Shown: in pieces, positions 47,392-56,068 of the stretch
Numbering within the stretch: position 1 is the first letter of the stretch
Layout of the letters: the number at the start of each line of letters is the position of its first letter
Origin: Achromobacter animicus
GTDB lineage: Bacteria; Pseudomonadota; Gammaproteobacteria; Burkholderiales; Burkholderiaceae_B
Length of the DNA: 64,000 nucleotides
Assembly (NCBI RefSeq): GCF_902859585.1
Contig: NZ_CADIJM010000001.1
Location: 806,001 to 870,000 of the forward strand
Direction of reading: 5' to 3'
Made by a program: the position numbers and the translations under genes
Notes under the pieces: model-generated
Seen by the model: only the letters and a program-made list of their open reading frames with translations
Databases searched by the model: none
What the model was told of the DNA's origin: nothing

Positions 47392-48885
47392 ATGCACACA
47401 CCGAACATCGACTCGGGCGCCGCCGCGCCTGTCTGCAACACTACCGGCGACACCGCCGGCAACAATCAGCTGCACCGCGTGCTCAAGGCACGCCACCTCA
47501 CGATGATAGCGCTGGGCGGGGCCATCGGCACCGGCCTGTTCGTCGCTTCCGGCGCGGCCATCGCGCAGGCGGGCCCCGGCGGCGCGCTGATGGTCTACCT
47601 GGTGATCGGCCTGATGGTGTACTTCATCATGACCAGCCTGGGCGAGCTGGCCACCTTCATGCCGGTGTCGGGTTCGTTCTGCACGTATGCGTCGCGCTAC
47701 GTGGATCCGGGTTTCGGCTTTGCGCTGGGCTGGAACTTCTGGGTCAGCTGGGCCACGGTCGTGGCGGTGGACGTCGTGGCGGCGCAGCTCGTTATGGCGT
47801 ACTGGCTGCCGGACACGCCAGGCTGGATATGGAGCGTGGCGTTCCTGGCGCTGACCTTCGGGCTGAACGCTTTCTCGGCGCGCAGCTTCGGCGAGGCCGA
47901 ATACTGGTTCGCCATCATCAAGGTGGTGGCGGTGCTGTGCTTCATCGTGGTGGGCGTGGCGATGCTGGCCGGCATCATCCACGGCGGCGGACCGGTGGGA
48001 CTGGACAACTGGAAGGTGGGCGACGCGCCCTTCGTCGGCAACGCGGCGACGTGGGTGGGCGTGGCGATGGTGGTGGCCTACTCCTTTCAGGGCACCGAAC
48101 TGGTGGGCGTGGCGGCCGGCGAGTCCGAAAACCCCCGGCGCAACGTGCCCCGCGCGATCAACAGCGTCTTCTGGCGCATCCTGCTGTTCTATGTGCTGGC
48201 CATCCTGATCATCGGCCTCTTGGTGCCCTACACCGATCCGCAACTGCTGCGCAACGAGGTCGAGGACATCGCGGTCAGCCCCTTCACGCTGGTGTTCGAG
48301 CACGCGGGCCTGCTGTCCGCGGCCACGGTGATGAACGCGGTGATCCTGACGTCCGTGCTGTCGGCCGGCAATTCGGGCATGTATGCGGCGACGCGGATGC
48401 TGTTCAACATGGCGGCCGAGGGCCAGGCGCCGGCGATCTTCAAGCGTCTGACCCCGCGCGGCGTGCCGCTGTATGCGCTGCTGGCCACGACGCTGCTGGC
48501 TTGCCTGTGCCTCTTCAGCGTGGTGTACAGCCCGAAGGCGGTGTACATCTGGCTGCTCAATTTTGCGGGGATGACGGAATTCATCGTGTGGCTGAGCATC
48601 GCGGTCAGCCACTACCGCTTCCGCCAGGGCTACGTGAAGCACGGCTACGACACGGCCGACCTGCCCTACAAGGCGGGACTCTTTCCGTTCGGGCCGCTGC
48701 TGGCCTTCGTGCTGTGCCTGGTGGTCACGCTGGGACAGAACTATCAGGCTTTCCTTGAAGAACGCATCGACTGGATCGGCGTGGTGTCGACGTACCTGGC
48801 CATTCCGCTGTTTCTGGGACTGTGGATCGGCCACCGGCTGCTGCGCGGCTCGCGGTGGGTGAAGTACCAGGACATGCGGTTCTAG
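47392..48885 (+). CDS. lysP: lysine-type amino acid permease
   Basis: A 497-residue APC-family transporter with about twelve hydrophobic helices. It resembles E. coli LysP over its whole length, for example MIALGGAIGTGLFVASGAAI in helix 1, NSGMYAATRMLF, the YTDPQLLRNEVEDI loop, and the GYDTADLPYKAG loop. LysP imports lysine with protons. The start is the ATG at 47392, 23 residues before the conserved KARHLTMIALGGAIG. The gene is divergent from the esterase. Confidence 0.88.
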   Translation: MHTPNIDSGAAAPVCNTTGDTAGNNQLHRVLKARHLTMIALGGAIGTGLFVASGAAIAQAGPGGALMVYLVIGLMVYFIMTSLGELATFMPVSGSFCTYASRYVDPGFGFALGWNFWVSWATVVAVDVVAAQLVMAYWLPDTPGWIWSVAFLALTFGLNAFSARSFGEAEYWFAIIKVVAVLCFIVVGVAMLAGIIHGGGPVGLDNWKVGDAPFVGNAATWVGVAMVVAYSFQGTELVGVAAGESENPRRNVPRAINSVFWRILLFYVLAILIIGLLVPYTDPQLLRNEVEDIAVSPFTLVFEHAGLLSAATVMNAVILTSVLSAGNSGMYAATRMLFNMAAEGQAPAIFKRLTPRGVPLYALLATTLLACLCLFSVVYSPKAVYIWLLNFAGMTEFIVWLSIAVSHYRFRQGYVKHGYDTADLPYKAGLFPFGPLLAFVLCLVVTLGQNYQAFLEERIDWIGVVSTYLAIPLFLGLWIGHRLLRGSRWVKYQDMRF

Positions 48886-48930
48886 CACTTTTCGGGGACA
48901 CATTCGGGACACATTCGGGGGCACTTTTCG
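48885..48930. repeat. short nested direct repeats after lysP
   Basis: GCACTTTTCG occurs at 48885-48894 and 48921-48930, flanking two tandem copies of GGGACACATTC (48895-48905 and 48906-48916). The block starts at the lysP stop codon and ends 34 bp before the LexA box. It looks like a dispersed intergenic repeat rather than a terminator. Confidence 0.6.
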
Positions 48931-48963
48931 ATACGTCCGCCCGGCGCAAAGCCCGGTACAATA

Positions 48964-48979
48964 CTGTACATTCATACAG
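48964..48979. promoter_or_regulatory. LexA (SOS) box upstream of imuA
   Basis: CTGTACATTCATACAG has the CTGT-N8-ACAG form of proteobacterial LexA boxes. It directly follows a -10-like TACAAT (48957-48962) and lies 25 bp before the imuA start, so LexA bound here would block transcription of imuA-imuB-dnaE2 until DNA damage. Confidence 0.9.
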
Positions 48980-49004
48980 GTATTGAGCACCGGGCGCTTT
49001 CGCC

Positions 49005-49709
49005 ATGCAGTCCCCCGAACAGATCCATCCCGCGTTGTGGCGCGCCACGCAGTTGGCCAAAGGCGCCGCACGCACCCTGCCAACCGGGCACGCGGCGCTG
49101 TCAGCCGAACTGCCGGATAACGGCTGGCCGCTCGGATCGCTCGTTGAACTGCTCACCCCCCATCCCGGCATCGGAGAAATCCGCCTGCTGCGTCCCGCGC
49201 TGGCCCAACTGGAAACCCGTCGTCCCATTGCCCTGGTGCAGCCGCCGCACGTGCCGCACATCGCCAGCTGGATGAGCTGGCGGCTGGATCCCCGGCAACT
49301 GCTGTGGGTGGCGCCCGAAAAGCCGGTCGACGCGCTGTGGGCCAGCGAACAGATCCTGAAAAACGCCAGTTGCGGCGCGCTGATCTGCTGGCTGCCCCAC
49401 GTGCGCCCCGAATCCCTGCGCCGCCTGCATCTGGCCGCCCAGGCCAGCGACCTGCTGTTCATCGCCGTGCGCCCGTCCCGCGCCGCGCAGACCGCCACGC
49501 CCGCCGCCTTGCGGCTGGCGCTGGCGCCCGCGCCCGGCGGTCTGTCCGTCCACATCCTGAAGCGCCGGGGGCCTGTCTGCGACACCCCGCTGTACGTGGG
49601 CCTGGAGCCCGGCGCGCTTACCCCCTCTTCTCCCCGCCATGCGCCTCTGGATCGCCGCCTACCTGCGCTGCCTGCCGCTGGACGCCATACGCCCGCACTG
49701 GCCGCATGA
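49005..49709 (+). CDS. imuA: translesion synthesis accessory protein ImuA
   Basis: A 234-residue RecA/SulA-like protein and first gene of the SOS mutasome. The N-terminus ALWRATQL...TGHAALSAELPDNGWPLGSLVELLTPHPGIGEIRLLRPAL is the ImuA family signature. ImuA works with ImuB and DnaE2 in damage-induced mutagenesis; it lacks a full Walker A. Its 3' end overlaps imuB by 71 bp in another frame. Confidence 0.93.
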   Translation: MQSPEQIHPALWRATQLAKGAARTLPTGHAALSAELPDNGWPLGSLVELLTPHPGIGEIRLLRPALAQLETRRPIALVQPPHVPHIASWMSWRLDPRQLLWVAPEKPVDALWASEQILKNASCGALICWLPHVRPESLRRLHLAAQASDLLFIAVRPSRAAQTATPAALRLALAPAPGGLSVHILKRRGPVCDTPLYVGLEPGALTPSSPRHAPLDRRLPALPAAGRHTPALAA

Positions 49710-51108
49710 ACAGGAGGCGTTCGCCGTTCTGGATCAGGAACGGGTCGCCGCCCTGACCCCCGCCGCCCGCCAGGCCGGCGTGACGCCCGGCATGCGCCGC
49801 GCGGGCGCGGCGGCCATCGCCCCCGGCGTGGAACTGCTGCCCCGCAATGCGCTGGCCGAGGCCGACGCCCTGCACGGCGCGGCGCTGGCCCTCTTGCAGT
49901 ACACCCCGGAAATCGCGCTGGCCGATGGCGACACCGTGCTGCTGAACGTGGGCGCCAGCCTGATGTTCTTCCGCGGGCCGCGCGCGCTGAGCCGGCGGGT
50001 GGCCGCCACGCTGCGGGCGCTGGATCTGCGGGTGTCGCTGGGCATGGCGCCCACGGCCAAGGGCGCCTGGCTGCTCGCGCGGCGCGCCGGCCGGCGCGTG
50101 CCCCGGCGCACACTGAAGCTGCCCACCCTGGCGCGGCGGCTCGATGCCCTGCCGCTGTCGCTGCTGCCCCAGGCGCAAGACCGCCGCAACTGGCTGGACG
50201 ACATCGGCTGCCACACGCTGGCGCACCTGCGCGCCCTGCCGCGCGGGGGGCTGCAGCGGCGCAGCGCGCCCGATCTGTTGCAGGCGCTGGACGCCGCCTA
50301 CGGCCAGGTGCCCGAACTCTACCGCTGGCTCGAACCGCCCAACCAGTTTTCGCGGCGGATCGAACTCATGGACTACATGGAGAACACCGACGCCGTGCTG
50401 GCCGTGGCGGGCCGGCTGGCCGAGCAGCTGGGCGGCTGGCTAACCGCCCGGCAACTGGCCGTGCGGCGCGTGGTGCTCAGCATGGACCACGAACGCGGCC
50501 GCCACGCCCGCCCGCCCACCGAACTTGAAGTGGCCCTGGCCCAGCCCATCTGGCAGGCGCCGCAGCTGCTGCATCTGCTGCGCGAAAAACTCAACCACTT
50601 CACGCTGGAAGCCCCCGTCATCGCCGTGACGCTGCACGCGCCCGACACCGTCGAGCAGCCCGCGGCCAGCACCACCCTGTTCCCCGAGCCGGGCGGCACC
50701 GCCGCCGACCACGCGCGGCTGCTGGACCTGCTGGTGGCGCGACTGGGCCGCGACCGTGTACGCCATGCCCAGCCCACCGCCGACCACCGTCCCGAAGCCG
50801 CCAATTCCTGGGGCGATGCGCTGGCCGCGCCCGAACGTCCCGCCCCCCTGCCGCCGCTGCTCGACCGGCCGTTCTGGCTGCTGGAAACCCCGCAGCCCCT
50901 CAAGCTGTCCGGCCATCGCCCCCACTACGGCGGCCAGGCGCTGCGGCTGATGCGCGGCCCCGAACGCATCGAAAGCGGCTGGTGGGACCCCGCCCTGACC
51001 GTGCGCGATTACTTCGTCGCCGAAGACGCGGCGGGCGCGCGCTACTGGATCTACCGCGAGCGCGACGCCGAGGACGCGCGCTGGTTCCTGCACGGACTGT
51101 ACGCCTGA
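49639..51108 (+). CDS. imuB: inactive Y-family polymerase subunit ImuB
   Basis: A 489-residue Y-family homologue that bridges DnaE2 and the beta clamp. The polymerase acidic residues are absent: the first motif reads WIAAYLRCLPLD instead of a DxD-type site, and the SIDE motif is replaced by DGDTVLLNVGAS. This is expected for ImuB, which has no polymerase activity. The C-terminal third is the ImuB-specific region ending in YWIYRERDAEDARWFLHGLYA. dnaE2 starts 1 bp after its stop. Confidence 0.93.
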   Translation: MRLWIAAYLRCLPLDAIRPHWPHEQEAFAVLDQERVAALTPAARQAGVTPGMRRAGAAAIAPGVELLPRNALAEADALHGAALALLQYTPEIALADGDTVLLNVGASLMFFRGPRALSRRVAATLRALDLRVSLGMAPTAKGAWLLARRAGRRVPRRTLKLPTLARRLDALPLSLLPQAQDRRNWLDDIGCHTLAHLRALPRGGLQRRSAPDLLQALDAAYGQVPELYRWLEPPNQFSRRIELMDYMENTDAVLAVAGRLAEQLGGWLTARQLAVRRVVLSMDHERGRHARPPTELEVALAQPIWQAPQLLHLLREKLNHFTLEAPVIAVTLHAPDTVEQPAASTTLFPEPGGTAADHARLLDLLVARLGRDRVRHAQPTADHRPEAANSWGDALAAPERPAPLPPLLDRPFWLLETPQPLKLSGHRPHYGGQALRLMRGPERIESGWWDPALTVRDYFVAEDAAGARYWIYRERDAEDARWFLHGLYA

Positions 51109-51109
51109 C

Positions 51110-54100
51110 ATGCGCATGGACGACGACGCCCCCGATCCCCTGGACCCGGCCGAGGTCCTGGCCCAGCTGCCCGGCTACGCCGAGCTGCAATGCCAGTCCA
51201 ATTTTTCGTTCCTGCAAGGCGCCTCGCATCCCGAGGAACTGACCGCGCGGGCGGCCGAACTCGGTTACGCCGCGCTGGCCCTGACCGACGAATGCTCGCT
51301 GGCCGGCGTCGTGCGCGCCCACACCGAAGCCAAGACCCTCAAGCTGCCGCTCATCGTGGGCGCCACGTTCCAGCTGCGCGCCGCGCCCGACGCCGCGCCG
51401 CTGGGGCTGACGCTGCTGGCGCAGACGCGCGAAGGCTACGGCAACCTGTCGGAATTCATCACGCTGGGCCGCACCCGGGCGCCCAAGGGCGAATACCGGC
51501 TTTCCCCGCAAGACCTTGCCGATCCCCCCGCCGGCCACGCGCACCTGCGCAGTCTGCCGGAATGCCTGGCCATCCTGACGCCCGCCTACGGCACCGACGC
51601 CGACCGCATGGCCGACCAGGCGCGCTGGCTGGCGCGCGTCTTTCCGGGGCGCGCGTGGGTGGGACTGAACCTGCTGCACCAGTCGCGCGACGACCTGCAC
51701 CGCGCCGCCGTCGAACACGCAGCCCAGGCCTCGCAATTGCCGATCGTGGCGGTCGGCCAGGTGCAGATGCATGTCCGGTCGCGCAAGCCGCTGCACGACA
51801 CGCTGACCGGCATCCGCACCCGCCAGCAGGTGTCGCAATGCGGCTACGAACTGTCGGGCAATGCCGAACAGCACCTGCGCAGCCGCATGCGGCTCGCCAG
51901 CCTGTATCCGCCCGACGCGCTGGCGCAGACCCTGGCGGTGGCGCGCCGCTGCACGTTTTCGCTGGACGAGCTGCATTACGAATATCCCGACGAGATCGTG
52001 CCGCCCGGCCACACGCCCGCCAGCTATCTGCGCCAGGAAGCGCTGGCCGGGGCGGACCGGCGCTTTCCCCAGGGCGTGCCCGACAGCGTGACGGCGCAGA
52101 TCGACAAGGAACTGGACCTCATCGCGGACCTCAACTACGAGGCCTACTTCCTGACCGTCTACGACATCGTGCAGTTCGCCCGCAACGCCGGCATACTGTG
52201 CCAGGGCCGGGGCTCGGCCGCCAATTCCGCCGTCTGCTATTGCCTGGGCATCACGGCAGTGGACCCGCAGCGCGGCAACAACCTGTTCGAACGCTTCATC
52301 AGCAAGGAACGCAACGAACCGCCCGACATCGACGTCGACTTCGAACATCAACGCCGCGAAGAAGTCATCCAGTACATCTACGGCAAATACGGCCGCGACC
52401 GCGCCGCCCTGACCGGGGTGGTCATCTCGTACCGTCCGCGCAGCGTGCTGCGCGATACGGGGCGCGCGCTGGGCGTGGACCCGGGCGTCATCGACGCCGT
52501 GGCCCGCGCGCACCAGTGGTGGGACGGCAAGAAGGAAATGCTGCGTACGCTGGGCGCCTGCGGTCTGGACCCGGAATCCCAGGTGGCGCGCCAGTGGGCA
52601 TCGCTGGCGCAGACCATGATGGGCTTTCCGCGCCACCTGTCGCAGCACCCGGGCGGCTTCGTCATTTCACGCGGCAAGCTCTCGCGCCTGGTGCCCATCG
52701 AGAACGCCGCCATGGAAGACCGCAGCGTCGTGCAATGGGACAAGGACGATCTGGACGCCCTGAAGCTGCTCAAGGTCGACGTCCTGGCGCTGGGCATGCT
52801 GTCGGCCCTGCGCCGCACACTTGAACTGGCCAGCCAGCGCCGCGGCCAGCCGCTCGCCCTGCAGGACATCCCGGAAGGCGACGTGCCCACCTACGACATG
52901 ATCTGCGACGCCGACACCATTGGCGTCTTCCAGATCGAATCGCGCGCCCAGATGACGATGCTGCCGCGCCTGCGTCCGCGCGAATACTACGACCTGGTGG
53001 TGCAGGTGGCGATCGTGCGCCCCGGACCGATCCAGGGGGGCATGGTCCACCCCTACCTGCGGCGCCGCCAGGGCAAGGAGGACGAAACCTACCCCAGCGA
53101 AAAAGTGCGCGGCGTGCTCAGCCGCACCATGGGCGTGCCCATCTTCCAGGAACAGGTCATGCAGATCGCCGTCGTGGCCGCCGGTTTTTCGCCCGGCGAG
53201 GCCGATCAGCTACGCCGGTCGATGGCGGCCTGGCGGCGCAAGGGCGGCGTGGACAAGTTCCGCGTCAAGCTGGTGGGCGGGCTGCTGGCGCACGGCTACA
53301 CGCTGGACTTCGCCGAAGCCCTGTTCCGCCAGGTGGAAGGGTTTGGCGAATACGGCTTTCCGGAAAGCCATGCCGCCAGCTTCGCCCTGCTGGCGTATGC
53401 CAGCTCCTGGCTCAAGCGCCACGAACCGGAGGCCTTTCTGGCCGCCCTGCTCAATTCCCAGCCCATGGGGTTCTACGCACCCGCCCAACTGGTGCAGGAC
53501 GCGCGCCGCCACGGCGTCTGCGTGCTGCCCGCCGACGTGACGGTAAGCGGCTGGGATTCGGTGCTGGAAACGCTGCCCGACGGGCATCCGGGCGCCCGCC
53601 GCCGCCCCCACCCCCACGCGCCGTCCGCAGAGGCGCCGGGCGTCGCCACGCCGGACGTCGATACGCCGGACGTCGATACGCCGGGCGTCGACACGCCGGG
53701 CGTCCCCACGCCCCGCCCCGCCGTGCGGCTGGGACTCAGCCTGCTGCAAGGCATGCGCGAGGACGCCGCCCGCCGCATCGAGGCCGCGCGGGCCGACGCC
53801 CCCTTTGCCAACACCGCCGACCTGGCCCGCCGCGCCGGCCTGAATCGCCACGACCTGAACGCGCTGGCCGCCGGCGATGCGCTGCGCACCCTGGCCGGCC
53901 ACCGGCGCCAGGCCAGTTGGGAAGCCGCCGCCAGCGTACAAAGCCGCGACCTGCTGCGGGACGCCGAGATCGTGGAAACCCAGGCCCCGCAGCTGTCCGC
54001 CCCGTCGGAGAGCCAGACCGTGGCCGCCGACTACCGCAGCGTCGGCCTGACCCTGCACAGCCATCCCGTGTCGCTGCTGCGCCCCCAACTGGCCGCGCGC

Positions 54101-54424
54101 AACTTCCAGCCTGCCTCGGTGCTGAACGACTATCCCAACAAGCGGGTCGCGCGCGCCTGCGGCATCGTCACCGTGCGCCAGCGCCCCCAGACCTCCAAGG
54201 GGGTCATCTTCGTCACCCTCGAAGACGAGACCGGCCCGGTCAACGTGGTGGTCCGCCCCGACCTGATCGAACGCCAGCGCCGCGAGCTGCTGGGCGCCAC
54301 CTTGCTGGGGGTGTTCGGGTCCTGGCAAAGTGTGGACGGGGTGCGCCACCTGATCGCGCAGCGGCTGGTGGACATGTCCGACCTCCTGGGCGGGCTGACG
54401 TCGCAGAGCCGCGACTTCCATTGA
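51110..54424 (+). CDS. dnaE2: error-prone DNA polymerase III alpha subunit DnaE2
   Basis: A 1104-residue C-family polymerase. The PHP domain opens with YAELQCQSNFSFLQGASHPEEL, the palm carries the catalytic Asp pair in PPDIDVDFEHQRRE (about residue 405), and an OB-fold lies near the C-terminus (GIVTVRQRPQTSKGVIFVTLEDE). It performs the actual lesion bypass in the ImuA/ImuB/DnaE2 complex. Odd feature: residues about 843-867 are five tandem pentapeptides of the (P)(G/D)V-x-T type, inside a Pro-rich insertion of roughly 35-40 residues just before the conserved RLGLSLLQGM segment. A second ATG two codons later (51116) is possible. Confidence 0.95.
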   Translation: MRMDDDAPDPLDPAEVLAQLPGYAELQCQSNFSFLQGASHPEELTARAAELGYAALALTDECSLAGVVRAHTEAKTLKLPLIVGATFQLRAAPDAAPLGLTLLAQTREGYGNLSEFITLGRTRAPKGEYRLSPQDLADPPAGHAHLRSLPECLAILTPAYGTDADRMADQARWLARVFPGRAWVGLNLLHQSRDDLHRAAVEHAAQASQLPIVAVGQVQMHVRSRKPLHDTLTGIRTRQQVSQCGYELSGNAEQHLRSRMRLASLYPPDALAQTLAVARRCTFSLDELHYEYPDEIVPPGHTPASYLRQEALAGADRRFPQGVPDSVTAQIDKELDLIADLNYEAYFLTVYDIVQFARNAGILCQGRGSAANSAVCYCLGITAVDPQRGNNLFERFISKERNEPPDIDVDFEHQRREEVIQYIYGKYGRDRAALTGVVISYRPRSVLRDTGRALGVDPGVIDAVARAHQWWDGKKEMLRTLGACGLDPESQVARQWASLAQTMMGFPRHLSQHPGGFVISRGKLSRLVPIENAAMEDRSVVQWDKDDLDALKLLKVDVLALGMLSALRRTLELASQRRGQPLALQDIPEGDVPTYDMICDADTIGVFQIESRAQMTMLPRLRPREYYDLVVQVAIVRPGPIQGGMVHPYLRRRQGKEDETYPSEKVRGVLSRTMGVPIFQEQVMQIAVVAAGFSPGEADQLRRSMAAWRRKGGVDKFRVKLVGGLLAHGYTLDFAEALFRQVEGFGEYGFPESHAASFALLAYASSWLKRHEPEAFLAALLNSQPMGFYAPAQLVQDARRHGVCVLPADVTVSGWDSVLETLPDGHPGARRRPHPHAPSAEAPGVATPDVDTPDVDTPGVDTPGVPTPRPAVRLGLSLLQGMREDAARRIEAARADAPFANTADLARRAGLNRHDLNALAAGDALRTLAGHRRQASWEAAASVQSRDLLRDAEIVETQAPQLSAPSESQTVAADYRSVGLTLHSHPVSLLRPQLAARNFQPASVLNDYPNKRVARACGIVTVRQRPQTSKGVIFVTLEDETGPVNVVVRPDLIERQRRELLGATLLGVFGSWQSVDGVRHLIAQRLVDMSDLLGGLTSQSRDFH
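53636..53710 (+). repeat. in-frame 15-bp tandem repeat inside dnaE2
   Basis: Five consecutive copies of CCGGRCGTCGMYACG-like units occupy 53636-53650, 53651-53665, 53666-53680, 53681-53695 and 53696-53710; the second and third are identical. Because 15 is a multiple of three, copy-number change would keep the dnaE2 frame and lengthen or shorten a Pro-Asp-Val-Asp-Thr linker. Confidence 0.9.
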
Positions 54425-54444
54425 GGATGCGGGAGCAACTTGAC

Positions 54445-54507
54445 GGTGTCTGACACCCTTGAAGCACCCTTCAAGCCTGAAGACCGTCCATACGGGTGTC
54501 AGACACC
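54445..54507. repeat. paired GGTGTC-N-GACACC palindromes around a hairpin
   Basis: GGTGTCTGACACC (54445-54457) and its reverse complement GGTGTCAGACACC (54495-54507) flank a CTTGAAG-CACC-CTTCAAG hairpin (54458-54475). The group begins 20 bp after the dnaE2 stop. Similar GTGTCAGACAC elements are familiar as dispersed intergenic repeats in related bacteria; here they could also end the mutasome transcript. Confidence 0.7.
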
Positions 54508-54637
54508 TGGCGAACACCTGACGCGCGCCCAGCCGCCGCCGCTGTTGCCCGGTTGCACATGCCCGCCGCGCCTTGAGCACAGCGCGCCGCCGCTGGTCTA
54601 TCATGGCTTTTTGTCCGCTCGTTGTAAGGAGTCCTAC

Positions 54638-55021
54638 ATGATCCGCAAGCTGATCCCCTTCCTGCTGGTTGCCAGCCTGGCTGCGTGCGCCAATACCGGC
54701 GGTTCGCGTACGTCCAGCGCGCCGGCCTCCAGCTCCTCGAGCGCATCCTCTTCATCGAGCACCGGCGCCGGCTCTTCCTACGGTTCGTCCTCGGCCATGC
54801 CCGGCAGCAGCACCGGCAAGACCTGCGACGCCGGCCCGCTGCAGTCGCAGATCGGTCAGAAAGCCACGCCGTCCGTCATGGAAGACCTGCGCACGCGCAG
54901 CGGCAGCGCCACCGCGCGCATGCTGCGTCCGGGCCAGCTGGTCACCATGGAATACAACAACACCCGCCTGAACCTCATCGTGGACGACAAGGACGTGATG
55001 ACGGCGATCCGCTGCGGTTAA
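54638..55021 (+). CDS. lipoprotein with I78-type peptidase inhibitor domain
   Basis: A 127-residue lipoprotein with signal and lipobox LVASLAACANTGG. A Ser-rich linker (about 25-55) precedes a C-terminal domain starting CDAGPLQSQIGQ and ending NLIVDDKDVMTAIRCG, the I78 inhibitor family pattern with two Cys that likely form a disulfide. AAGGAG lies 8 bp before the ATG. Its stop overlaps that of the converging LysR gene (bases 55018-55021). Confidence 0.87.
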   Translation: MIRKLIPFLLVASLAACANTGGSRTSSAPASSSSSASSSSSTGAGSSYGSSSAMPGSSTGKTCDAGPLQSQIGQKATPSVMEDLRTRSGSATARMLRPGQLVTMEYNNTRLNLIVDDKDVMTAIRCG

Positions 55022-56028
55022 GCGCGCCGGCCGGCCGGACTTCCGTCCGGCAAGTCGCCTTCCCCTGCCTCGATGGGCCGCGCCGCCGGCGGCACATGGG
55101 GCAGGAAGGCCCCCGCCACCTCAAACGCGCATTCCTCGCGCGCAATGTCGATCACCCGGGATACGACCGGATTGACGATGTTCTTTTTGTGCACCGCGTA
55201 GTAATTGATGGTCGGCAGGTCCGGCTGCACATTCAACTGGCACAGCGCCCCGCGCGCCACCAGCGGCGCAAAGTACGCGCCCGGCAGGTAACTGATCCCC
55301 AATCCCAGCATCGTCAGCTGCGCCATCATGCCCAGGCTGTTGCAGGTCAGCACGCGCTTGACCGGCATCCCCTGTTCCGCGAACCATGCGTCGTACAGAT
55401 GCGATAGCGCGGAATTGGTGGGCTGCGAGATCACCGGATACGGCGCCAGATCCTGCGGCGTCAACGCGGCAGCGACATCGATGTCCAGCGCCGGACTCGC
55501 CATCCAGACATTGGTGACCGCTCCCAGGTGCGTGCAATCGTACTGGTAGCCCCAGAACGGGCCGGGCATGATCGCCAGATCCAGTTCGTCCTGCTCCAGC
55601 CGTTCATAGAGCGTGATGCCGCCATCGATCTCGGGCATCAACTGCACGCGCGGGTAGCGCTGGCTGATCTGCTTGATCAGCCCGGCCAGCCAGGTCATGC
55701 CCACCAGTTCCGTCACGCCCAGACGCACCACGCCTTCGAAGCTGGCCGGATCGGCCATGTTCTGCACGATGCGGCTGTTCAGCTCCAGCATCTGGCTGGC
55801 CAGCTCGAACAGCTTGCGGCCCTGCGGGGTCATCAGGAGTTTCTTGGCGCGCCGCTCGAACAGGGGCGCGCCGGCAAAGGCCTCGAGTTCCCCCACCCGT
55901 TTGGCCACGGCCGATTGGGTGGTGTGCAGCTTGCGCGACGACGCGCTGAAGCTGCCCAGTTCGGAACTCCAGTAAAAGGCCTCCAATTGCTTGAGGGTGT
56001 ACATCGCCGCGGTCGAAGAAAAGCGCAT
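55018..56028 (-). CDS. LysR-family regulator linked to the amino-acid import operon
   Basis: A 336-residue LysR protein: N-terminal helix-turn-helix MYTLKQLEAFYWSSELGSFSASSRKLHTTQSAVAKRVGELEAF, then an effector domain (about 100-300). It is the last gene of the leftward 61086-55018 series, 40 bp after the transporter ATPase, so it may both belong to and control that operon. A shorter start at 56004 (MYTLKQL) is possible; neither ATG has a strong ribosome-binding site. Confidence 0.87.
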   Translation of the reverse strand: MRFSSTAAMYTLKQLEAFYWSSELGSFSASSRKLHTTQSAVAKRVGELEAFAGAPLFERRAKKLLMTPQGRKLFELASQMLELNSRIVQNMADPASFEGVVRLGVTELVGMTWLAGLIKQISQRYPRVQLMPEIDGGITLYERLEQDELDLAIMPGPFWGYQYDCTHLGAVTNVWMASPALDIDVAAALTPQDLAPYPVISQPTNSALSHLYDAWFAEQGMPVKRVLTCNSLGMMAQLTMLGLGISYLPGAYFAPLVARGALCQLNVQPDLPTINYYAVHKKNIVNPVVSRVIDIAREECAFEVAGAFLPHVPPAARPIEAGEGDLPDGSPAGRRA

Positions 56029-56068
56029 GGAAACCCCAGACATTACCACCGCGGACGATCGGCGCGGA

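Noticed and set aside
47194-49083. Long in-frame extension upstream of the esterase on the minus strand
   Set aside because: It is antisense to lysP and very His/Arg-rich; the esterase fold begins at the ATG at 47193.
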